Part shown: positions 25,760-34,600 of the stretch, piece by piece
Numbering within the stretch: the stretch's first letter is position 1
How the letters are laid out: each line of letters opens with the position of its first letter
Source: a virus
DNA: 48,793 bases
Virus record (IMG/VR): IMGVR_UViG_3300021962_000174
Location: 1 to 48,793 of that record
Strand: one strand, 5' to 3'
Translations under genes and position numbers: made by a program
The notes under the pieces: generated by a model
The model's input: the letters and a program-made list of their open reading frames with translations, nothing else
Databases searched by the model: none
Told to the model about the DNA's origin: nothing

Positions 25760-28606
25760 TTACCAATGTAATCTTATTTTTATCAATAGGTCAACATTTG
25801 GTGTTTTCATTAAAGGTCTACTTAATTTTGCAATAGCAAGTAATTCTCTACTATTATTGTATAAACCAATGGTTGTAATGTATGTAACTGGTTCGGTTTT
25901 AAAACATTCGTTACGAATTATTCCAGTAGTTTGATTTGTTGGATTAGCCAACACAAATGTAGGATTATTACTGTAATTTGCCATGTTAGCAGATACACGA
26001 ATGAAATAATGGTTTGTTGTTTTATTATTTATGTTTCTGGCTTTCATTGGATAATTTAAATCTGCTGCACCTACTATTGATTTATACAGTTTAAAAGCAT
26101 TATCTCCAGCTATATTACTACCAGTAACACTATTGAAAGAAAGTTCTTCATTTAATTTTCTGGCATCTAAAATTATCAATCCAGAATTTGGATAAACAAT
26201 ACCATATGTTTTAAATGTTGCATTTGTTTCTTCGGTTCCAATACCAGTTGAATGTGCTCCATCTGCAAGACTTCCACTTATCAAGTAATAATAAACATCA
26301 CCGTATTCATTTGTACAACTAATTTCTTCCGTTAAATCATTTGAATTGTCAATAAATGTTAAAACTTTATTTGAAGAACTTATTTGAACATTACTACCAG
26401 TAAATAAATTATTAGCATAAGCACCACCATTTAATTCACTCAATCCTATTTCAAAGTTACCTGGATCAAGTTTATTTACAATAGCATCTCTATTAAAATT
26501 AATAATATAAACTTGGTCGGATAATGTTTCTACTGCATTTTCAAAAAATCCAAATTTTGTTTGTGGTGGATCCAATGTAATTAAACTTGCTTGTGAGTAT
26601 ATTGCACGTGTTGGTGAGTCATTAGATTCATATCCAGACATTTTTGAACCGGAACCATTTACATGACCATAAGCAACACCAAAATAATTTATTCTATCAC
26701 ATTCTTCACAATCTGTTATTTGATAATAATACTCTTTTGATGAAGTAGATTGCAATGAACTTGTTGCATAACAAGTTAAAGATTGTTTGTCATTGAATAA
26801 ACCACGTATAACTTTTGTATCTCTTCCTGTTAATACATCTTTTGTATCAATTAAACCATTATACACTCTAACTGGATTATCTATACAGTGTGCAGATTTG
26901 TTTCTTCTTTTAACTTTTATTCCAGGACCCAATCCACTAAAATTATCTTTTGATAAAATTCTAAGCCCTGGAAGTCTGAACCCACCTGGAGTTTTGTAAT
27001 CTGGATATTTTATGTAACATTTTGAAGCATGAATTTCAAAACATCCACACGGATCACTTGGATCAACATATGGTTCTTCATCATCGCATTCTTCTTTCCC
27101 TATACATCCAGGAAATAATGGTTTACCTGTACTGTCAAATGCTGGACGTACATCAATAAAATCTATTTCAATAACACCGGCTTCTGCACTTGTTGGTGTC
27201 ATATTATCGTCTACCCACTTTTCATATCTTACTGGATCTTTTCCAGGACAAGTTTTTGTTACAATAATTTTACGTTCTGTAGCAATATACCGCAATCGTC
27301 TTCTTATTCTACCCTCATAACATGGTTGATCGGGTACAATAGTATACAAATTTTCGGTTACATATTCATCTGTATAGATAAGTTCACCATTTGAACTTAC
27401 TTTTTGGCGTCTTTCTACGGTTGGTTGTTCTACTTCAACGCATTCATTTATATCTTCGCCACCACAAATACATTCGCCCTTACCTCTACATCCCGATGGA
27501 TATGCATTTGCAATTCTTCTTGCTCCACTATCATCATCGGTATTTGATATGTAATCAAATTCTGGATTATTTTGTGTACCAGTTTTACTTAATCTTTGAA
27601 TTTGACCCGGTTGACCACTATAAATCGAAACACTTTCATATAATTTAAATGATTTACCTGAACTATCTTTGGATTGCATTAACAATCTATCAAGATAAGA
27701 ATTTTTACTATTGTCAAAGACATCGTTAAATCCACCTTGTGAATTACCGGCAACTGGTACACATGGTTCTTTACCAAAACCAAATCTTATATTTGCAGCT
27801 ACAGCGCCAGTTGGAGTCATTCCGGACATTATTAATGCTATTAAATCTTTACCCGCAATTGTTTGTGACATTGGAATTAAATTTCCGTTAGCATCCAATG
27901 TTCTCCATTCTTGATATGCACCAATATCAGACATATCATACCAAGATTGCCACACTGGTCTTCTACAAGTTGCTAATCCCTTATCATCGAGAGGTCCACA
28001 ATCTTCATACCAATACGATAAAATAGATTCTGCAAGAACTATTCCACTATATGCAATTCCTGATTTGAACTCTCTACGACCACTTCCCGGTCTTGTGACA
28101 TCTCCGCCAGAATCGGCTATACAACAATAATATAAATCTGCAACCAATCTACATCTTTTTACACCCGGTTCTCGTAAGTATGAAAAATCTTCATTTGTAA
28201 CATCACTATACTTTACATCTACGGTTTCTTCTCTAATATTACCCAAAGATAAAATAATAGATCCACCTTTTGTATTTGCACAATCAGTCAAAAACAAATT
28301 AGTGGTGGTTGGACCTTCACCGGGTCTATTTGGTGTAGTAGATTTTAATTTTACTAGATCTGTAAAATCACCTGTTATTGATTTATTATTTAATTGCAAA
28401 TAGTCTTTAATACCATTTACCATTGTTGTTGGATCTGATAATAAGGTACTTTTTTGAACAATAAGATTTAGTATAGAATAAATTGTTTGAGCTGCAGCAG
28501 TATTACCATTTCTTTCATAATAATCTATTGCGTCAAAATATCCTCTTAAATCGGCAAGGGTAAGCGATCTATAATCATCATCGGTAACAGGTGTTTTTAA
28601 GCTCAT
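25760..28606 (-). CDS. Structural protein with cysteine-rich insert and shared module
   Basis: The product has 948 residues. Residues 1-370 are not recognised. About 372-530 form a cysteine-rich region with short spacings (CRGKGECICGG, then PGCIGKEECDDEEP and DPCGCFEIHASKCY) that looks like a disulfide- or metal-stabilised insert, unusual for a cytoplasmically assembled phage protein. About 599-948 are the array module: RGLFNDKQSL, YYYQITDCEEC, VAYGHVNGSGS, PTRAIYSQASL, LDPGNFEIGLSELNGGAYAN, GIVYPNSGLIILDARKLN and ITTIGLYNNSRELLAIAKLS. The closest relative in the window is 29724-30836, which shares the phrase DPGNFEI.LAELNGGAYAN nearly word for word. A virion tail or baseplate decoration is likely; function is unknown. 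Confidence 0.76.
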   Translation of the reverse strand: MSLKTPVTDDDYRSLTLADLRGYFDAIDYYERNGNTAAAQTIYSILNLIVQKSTLLSDPTTMVNGIKDYLQLNNKSITGDFTDLVKLKSTTPNRPGEGPTTTNLFLTDCANTKGGSIILSLGNIREETVDVKYSDVTNEDFSYLREPGVKRCRLVADLYYCCIADSGGDVTRPGSGRREFKSGIAYSGIVLAESILSYWYEDCGPLDDKGLATCRRPVWQSWYDMSDIGAYQEWRTLDANGNLIPMSQTIAGKDLIALIMSGMTPTGAVAANIRFGFGKEPCVPVAGNSQGGFNDVFDNSKNSYLDRLLMQSKDSSGKSFKLYESVSIYSGQPGQIQRLSKTGTQNNPEFDYISNTDDDSGARRIANAYPSGCRGKGECICGGEDINECVEVEQPTVERRQKVSSNGELIYTDEYVTENLYTIVPDQPCYEGRIRRRLRYIATERKIIVTKTCPGKDPVRYEKWVDDNMTPTSAEAGVIEIDFIDVRPAFDSTGKPLFPGCIGKEECDDEEPYVDPSDPCGCFEIHASKCYIKYPDYKTPGGFRLPGLRILSKDNFSGLGPGIKVKRRNKSAHCIDNPVRVYNGLIDTKDVLTGRDTKVIRGLFNDKQSLTCYATSSLQSTSSKEYYYQITDCEECDRINYFGVAYGHVNGSGSKMSGYESNDSPTRAIYSQASLITLDPPQTKFGFFENAVETLSDQVYIINFNRDAIVNKLDPGNFEIGLSELNGGAYANNLFTGSNVQISSSNKVLTFIDNSNDLTEEISCTNEYGDVYYYLISGSLADGAHSTGIGTEETNATFKTYGIVYPNSGLIILDARKLNEELSFNSVTGSNIAGDNAFKLYKSIVGAADLNYPMKARNINNKTTNHYFIRVSANMANYSNNPTFVLANPTNQTTGIIRNECFKTEPVTYITTIGLYNNSRELLAIAKLSRPLMKTPNVDLLIKIRLHW

Positions 28607-28620
28607 TTAAATAACTCTTA

Positions 28621-29706
28621 TTAGTAGTCTAACTTAATTTTAAAAATTGATTCGTGATCAAATGTGTTTTTTATTGGTTGACTTAATTTAGCAACAGCAA
28701 GTAAATTTTCATCATCATCATATAAACCAATTGTTGTAATAAATGTTTCTGGATTACCAGCGGTTCCCATTGATGGACCCATCGTTGGATGTTTTAATTG
28801 ACCATAATTAGCAGTGTTTCCTGCATAAAAACTTGGATTATTACTATAATTGTATTCATTCCAACGGACTCTTGCAAAATAATATAGAGAGGAAATTACT
28901 TCATTTGTTCTACCTTGAAATGAATATCCTTTTGACATTGCACCACTTATTGAAGTAACTAATCTTTTATGATTAAATTCACCACTTCCTGTGTCAGGTG
29001 TTCTCATTGTTCCAAATGATGCAGAAACATCAAGTGCCATACCATTCAATACAAATATACCATTATCTGGATAAAATAAACCCCAAGGAGTTTTATCATC
29101 AGCATAAATACCATCTCCAATAGTACCACTTACTATATTATATGTTCTTCCACCAAGACCGTTCAATTCGGTTGTTGTTCCTGAAGAATCATCTATAAGG
29201 GTTATTAAACTTGCCGTTGGATTTACTGATCCCGTATGATCTAATGCAGCTATTGTTAATTGCCAATTTGCAGTATCAATTCTATCTTTAAATCTAGCAG
29301 TATTTACATTTATGACATATATGTAATTGGAAGTTTGTTCGGTTGGTTCACCATCCAAAAAAGTAAATTTATCTATACCAACCGGTAACAATAATTGTGC
29401 ATATTGAGAATAATTTGTTTTTGTTGGTCTAATATAAAGATCAGTTCCAAATGATCCGGTTGATGATCCACTTGAATCATAGTCACCGTATATTATAGAA
29501 AATTGACTCTCTGCACCTTCAATGTTTGACTGACTGTTAAACATTTCATAATAATATTCTTGCTGACTTATATTTTGAGTAGAACTGGTGTGTATTACTG
29601 TTAATGCAGCTTGATTATTAGACCAAAGTGGAGCAGTTACTACTTCTCTTTGATCAGGGTGAATGTCTGTATCTTCATTAAATGTTTTGTAGATATAATT
29701 TTGCAT
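28621..29706 (-). CDS. Structural protein consisting of the shared module
   Basis: The product has 361 residues, almost all of it the module that ends the two larger genes that follow. Visible landmarks are APLWSNNQAAL, QEYYYEMFNSQ, FSIIYGDYDSSGSS, IYVINVNTARFKDRIDTANW, LFYPDNGIFVLNGMALD, YNYSNNPSFYAG and ITTIGLYDDDENLLAVAKLS. The IYGDYDSSGSS segment replaces the AYGHV.GSGS of its paralogues. It lies 14 bases before the next gene and 17 bases after the previous one, all four reading in the same direction, so the array is probably one translation unit. Since this form has almost no N-terminal extension, it may show the basic fold. I know no biochemical function for the family beyond presence in marine-type myovirus structural regions. 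Confidence 0.75.
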   Translation of the reverse strand: MQNYIYKTFNEDTDIHPDQREVVTAPLWSNNQAALTVIHTSSTQNISQQEYYYEMFNSQSNIEGAESQFSIIYGDYDSSGSSTGSFGTDLYIRPTKTNYSQYAQLLLPVGIDKFTFLDGEPTEQTSNYIYVINVNTARFKDRIDTANWQLTIAALDHTGSVNPTASLITLIDDSSGTTTELNGLGGRTYNIVSGTIGDGIYADDKTPWGLFYPDNGIFVLNGMALDVSASFGTMRTPDTGSGEFNHKRLVTSISGAMSKGYSFQGRTNEVISSLYYFARVRWNEYNYSNNPSFYAGNTANYGQLKHPTMGPSMGTAGNPETFITTIGLYDDDENLLAVAKLSQPIKNTFDHESIFKIKLDY

Positions 29707-29723
29707 AACTTAATACTCTTATT

Positions 29724-30836
29724 TTAATATACTAATCTTACTGTTATTACCAATTCTGAATTTGGTGATTTGATTATTGGTTGACTCAATTTACCAACTG
29801 CAATTAATTCTCTATCGTTATTATACAAACCAATTGTTGTTATGTAAGTATAGGGTGATTCTACAAACATTTGATGTCTAATTTTTCCTTTTGATGACTG
29901 GTCTTGTGATCCAGTTACATATGTTGGATTATTTGAGTAATTAAATTCTGTATTTTTTACACGAATAAAAACATAGTGTGTATTTCTAACATCAACCGCT
30001 CTAGCAGTAAATCCTTCTGATTTGTGAACAGCTGCACCACTTATTGATGTAAACAATTTATATGAATTATCTCCATAAATAGAACTACTACCAACTGTGT
30101 TGAATGAAGCAGAAACATTTAATGCATCTGCATCCAAAAGTATTACGCCTCTATCTGGATAAACAACACCATAGTATTGTGGATCATCAGAATTGTAAAT
30201 ACCATTCAAAAGAGTTCCGCTGACTATATTTTTTGGAACAGAAGTTGTGTCACTAAATTCATAAAAATTTGAAGCATCATTTGAATCATCTATCAATGAT
30301 ATAACGTTTCTTGAAGAACTTATCTGAACATTGCTTCCTGTGAATACATTATTGGCATAAGCACCACCATTCAATTCAGCTAAATTTATTTCAAAATTAC
30401 CGGGATCAAGTTTATCACCAAATTTATCTTGGTTTATGTTTATCACGTAAAAATGTTTTATTTCTTTTTTGAAACCATTTGATCCGCTAATATAAATTCC
30501 TTCTTCATCTCCATCAAGACATGATAATTTGTATTGAGAATATATTGCACGTGAAGGTGTATCATTTGTTTCGCCACCCTCATTTTTTGATCCAGAGCCA
30601 GCTATATGACCATATGCAATAGAAAACATACGTTCATCTTCACATTCAAGTGATGCAGAAGACCACACTTCATAATAATATCTTTTAGACGAAGTTCCTT
30701 GTAAAGAACTTGTGTAAAAATTTAATAATTCCGCAACTTTATTGTCTTGTCCCCATAATCCTCTTGTGTAAATTGATTTCAAGTTTGTGCCAAGAGTATC
30801 GGTTATTGCGGTATTTTCTACCTGACTAAATATCAT
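29724..30836 (-). CDS. Structural protein consisting of the shared module
   Basis: The product has 370 residues and an ATG with AGGA upstream. It is the first gene of the five-member array in transcription order. Landmarks are RGLWGQDNKVAEL, RYYYEVWSSAS, IAYGHIAGSGS, PSRAIYSQYKL, FYVININQDKFGDKLDPGNF, VVYPDRGVILLDADALN, FNYSNNPTYVTG and ITTIGLYNNDRELIAVGKLS. The pattern of many alternating hydrophobic strands and conserved turns suggests a mostly beta fold. It is closest to the module in 25760-28606. A 47-base gap separates it from the upstream structural gene. It is probably a virion protein of the tail or baseplate; which part is not shown. Confidence 0.75.
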   Translation of the reverse strand: MIFSQVENTAITDTLGTNLKSIYTRGLWGQDNKVAELLNFYTSSLQGTSSKRYYYEVWSSASLECEDERMFSIAYGHIAGSGSKNEGGETNDTPSRAIYSQYKLSCLDGDEEGIYISGSNGFKKEIKHFYVININQDKFGDKLDPGNFEINLAELNGGAYANNVFTGSNVQISSSRNVISLIDDSNDASNFYEFSDTTSVPKNIVSGTLLNGIYNSDDPQYYGVVYPDRGVILLDADALNVSASFNTVGSSSIYGDNSYKLFTSISGAAVHKSEGFTARAVDVRNTHYVFIRVKNTEFNYSNNPTYVTGSQDQSSKGKIRHQMFVESPYTYITTIGLYNNDRELIAVGKLSQPIIKSPNSELVITVRLVY

Positions 30837-30883
30837 AGCTATATCCTAATTAAATTCATAAAACAAATTATCAAAATAATACA

Positions 30884-31525
30884 TTATGTTGCTGGTATAA
30901 TTGTAACAGGAACTACTAATCTTGCACCAGTATCATTTCCTGAAATAATTAATTTTGTTCTTTTTGTAGAGGTAAGAACAACTGGAGTTCTTGGAATTAT
31001 TACAGTATTTGTTCCAGAAAATGTAACAGATTTTCCTATACCAGGATCAGCAACATTTGAAAATCTAACGTATGTATTATCTAACAATGTAAAAGTATAC
31101 GATGCATTTAATGTAGTTTCTCTTGCACCGTTATTTCCAACTTGCCAAGTTTGTGGGTTTATGGCTTGTTGGATTGATGTACCAACAGTTTGACCAGATG
31201 CAATTTCAAATGTAATTTCTGTTATATTTTCCAACAGTTTAAGATAAGGAATAGAAATTTGTCCTCTATCCATTGTTACCAATTTATATTTCAATGCCTG
31301 TGTTTCGTCAGTAATTGCCTCTGTAACTGGCATGTTTTCGATAACAGTTCCAAAATAATCAATACCGAGTGGATGTGAAACATTCCATAAATCGTAATCT
31401 ACTTCATCATCTGCAAGTGCAAATTGTGTAATGTTAAATTGACTTCTACCTTTTGCTAACAATTCACGACCTTTTTTTGTTAATTTTGCATCAATCGTAA
31501 CTGTTTGATTATTCAAATAACCCAT
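30884..31525 (-). CDS. Conserved virion structural protein
   Basis: The product has 213 residues and has the strongest ribosome binding site in the structural block (AAGGAG, 7 bases before ATG). The N-terminus (LNNQTVTIDAKLTKKGRELL, then FALADDEVDYDLWN) is a signature I associate with a structural protein of marine T4-like phages; no role is established to my knowledge. Residues 60-120 (VTEAITDETQALKYKLVTM) continue that signature. The C-terminal half is strand-rich and ends in a Val/Ile-rich stretch. It stands alone between a candidate hairpin and promoter-like element upstream and the five-gene array downstream, and may be produced in larger amounts than its neighbours (inference from the binding site). 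No catalytic motif is visible. Confidence 0.72.
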   Translation of the reverse strand: MGYLNNQTVTIDAKLTKKGRELLAKGRSQFNITQFALADDEVDYDLWNVSHPLGIDYFGTVIENMPVTEAITDETQALKYKLVTMDRGQISIPYLKLLENITEITFEIASGQTVGTSIQQAINPQTWQVGNNGARETTLNASYTFTLLDNTYVRFSNVADPGIGKSVTFSGTNTVIIPRTPVVLTSTKRTKLIISGNDTGARLVVPVTIIPAT

Positions 31526-31562
31526 TGTTATACTCCTTTTTAAAACTAAACATTTTTACTAC

Positions 31563-31570
31563 TATAAATA
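31563..31570 (-). promoter_or_regulatory. Candidate promoter element TATTTATA before 31525
   Basis: On the minus strand TATTTATA lies 38 bases upstream of the ATG at 31525, in the 91-base gap that is the longest in the window. It is preceded by the inverted repeat at 31595-31621, so the gap looks like a terminator-plus-promoter junction. The assignment is tentative. Confidence 0.32.
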
Positions 31571-31594
31571 TACTAATTTTACATTTTATTTACA

Positions 31595-31621
31595 AATAAT
31601 TGTATTTTTAATACAATTATT
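31595..31621 (-). terminator. Perfect 12-base inverted repeat at the end of the 1366-residue gene
   Basis: Arms 31595-31606 and 31610-31621 are perfectly complementary around a 3-base spacer and overlap the stop codon at 31617-31619. In the RNA the inner pairs may open to a larger loop. The arms are nearly all A-T, and no long U-tract follows, so intrinsic termination would be weak. It may instead protect or process the transcript end. Confidence 0.4.
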
Positions 31622-34600
31622 CATTATTTCTATTCAAAGTTAAGTGTGGTAAATTAAACAAATCCGGAGGACATGGACGCTCTGGACATATTGCAACATT
31701 TATTATTGCGGGTTGTGATATAAATGGTTTTGATGGATCTACATAATTTAATGCTTCTGATTTGTTTTTTGAACCTTCAAAATTTCTATTACGCGTTCCA
31801 GCCGGTAAATTGTGTGGATTCATATATGGTGCACTTTTAGCTATAAATGATGAAGCCATATTTTCACTGGCACTTATTGCTGTACTATAAACCGGAGAAA
31901 AAATTGTATAATAATCATCACGTCTTGACGATGAAATTGGTAGTATATGAGCTTTTTGAACAGCTTTTATGCTTTCTCTATAATTCCAATCTTTACCATA
32001 ACCAATATTTTGTTGTAATGTTCCATCCGGATATACACTTATCCGTTTGTATAGTACAACAAATTTAACAGAAGGCATTGAACCCGTGTAAATTTTATTT
32101 ATATTTGAAACAAATTTTAATTTATCAGAAATAGTTGTATTTAAGTTATTGTATTTTGATACTAATTGTAATTTTGTTTCATCAATTAAAGACATATATT
32201 GTCTGTAATCTATTCTTGTGACTGGTTTTAATTGTAAATCATCAACTTTTTGAACTTTGTTATTGTTTAATATGTGGGTGACTGTCTTAATATCATGCTC
32301 ACCCAACAAATTATCTTTATCACCTTCTAAATTAAAATTCAAATCGATGTCATTTTTTGATAAACCAAAATTAATATCTTGTGATTTACGTATTACTGTA
32401 TCAAATCCAATGTATATCGTTGTTACTTTTTTCTCTACATTTGCATTTGGTTCAGGTAAAGTGTTTAAATCTGGTGTTTCTTTTACAAATTTATCTCTAC
32501 TTTCACCTTCAACTCCACGTAAAGCAGCAACTTTTGAACGTTCTAATACATTTGGTTCAACTACTACACCCAGTATTGGGTTTGCTCTTGCAGGTAATGT
32601 TTGTCTTATTTGTTCAAATAAACTAAAATCATATATTGATATTAAGTTTATGTAGGCAGTAAAATCATTTTTATTTGGATATTTTTGCCAATATTCTCTT
32701 GCAAACCATTTTAATTTTGGATATTCATTTTTGTACATATCATCATAAAATCCAAAATAATCGTCTATTGTAGTATGACCTATTGCCTCATATATGTCTT
32801 CATTTATTATATGTTGTGGTGAAAATGCAACCATTAACTTATTTGAATCAACGGGTGATTCATCAAATATTGATATTTCAGTAGAAACATACGGATGTAT
32901 ACCTGCATATAAAGAACTTGAATCTATTCTTGTTTTTTGTGCATACGGTGTATCACCTGCAGTAGAAGGAACTTCCATTGAATAAACTTCATATATTGGT
33001 TCCCATGATGATGAATTAAATCCATGAAATGTTGCTTTCTTTGAAGAACTATAAAATGTATTTTTCTTTTGATTAGGATGACTACTTTCTAAACTTTTTG
33101 TAACACTTGCATCAAATCTTTGCCAAAATTTCCATTGTGCCTGTAAATCATAAAATGATGATGTTGGTGTATTTCCGTTATATGATCTCGCGGACAATAC
33201 ATGATTGTTAAAAGATGCAGTTGATAGTGGTCTTGACCAATATCTTAATTCAAAAATAGATCCTGAAAGTATATCTGTTGTTTCGGAATTAGATCCTGAT
33301 CCAATGTATAACACCCCATCTCTTGTCCATCGTTCATTGTAACTACCACTAATACTACCACTAACTACAATTGAAGCAGATGTTTCTACAGCAATTTTTC
33401 CATATTTGTTTGTTTTTAATATAAAATCATAAACTTGATTTGAAGATGTTTGATCATTTCTTAAACTTCTTCTAATCATTAAATTTAATGGAACATCATC
33501 ATACAAATACTGATCAGTAATCGAAGCAGTTGCATATCCACTGCCATTTCCTAAATAAAAATAAACACTACCTCGTTCACTTTCTGTTGAATCTTTACTA
33601 ACAACAACAAACCAATCAACATTACTTCCAGAATTTTTTTGTAATAAAGTTTGGGTTGGACTTAAACCATAACCATAACTTTTTTCTGGTTCCATTCTCC
33701 AACGGAATGTTACTGTATCTGGATATGTCCATTCTCCTACATCATTATTTACTCTTTCCCAAGGAACACTTACATGATGTTGTCTTGTTGGTAAGGGATA
33801 TGTACCACCAAAATTTAAAAAGTATGTTGATTTTTCAAAATCAGCTCTAGGAATTACACCAAAATCTGCAATGTCAGGACCACCAAATTCTCGTATACTT
33901 AACATTGTTTGTGGAATACCATATGCAGAAAGTAATGCCTTTATTCCCCTCGCAGTTCCTTTTGTTTTATAGATATATGGAAGATTATTTAATATTCTAC
34001 GCCAAACTTCTTTTGTTCTTTCTTCATCTGTTAGAGTATCATATCTATTTGTTAATGTTTTTCCTGTCCATATTGGTTCACCACTTCCACTTAATCCAAG
34101 AGCATATTCCCAAAGATCTTTTGCTTGTGTGCCATGTGTTAATGTCCAACCTAAATTTTGTGTAACATTATAGACTAAATCTTGTGATAACCCGTCTTTG
34201 GGATTTTCTATTCTTGTATTCTTTTTTGTTATATGGTCTGTATACAAATACATTATGTCAAAATGTTGACCAATCATATTAACAAATGAAACATATGCAG
34301 AATTTTCACTATCAATAGATATTTCTTCTGGTATAGTTCTATTCAAAGAATTAAAATTCTTCATATCAAAATCAGTTGCTTTATCTAATAAGTCTTCATA
34401 CCAATTTGTAAATTCATTGGAAGTAACACCATACAACTTATATTTTCCAAATTTTGTATTAATGTCAAAATCACTACTGCTTACTTCGTATTTTGGATAT
34501 GGTGTAATTGATGCAGTTGTTTGGAATGTATAATTGTAACTACCACTTAAATCATAATACAACCATTTTTCAAATTCATCAAAACCACCTAATACTTTGT

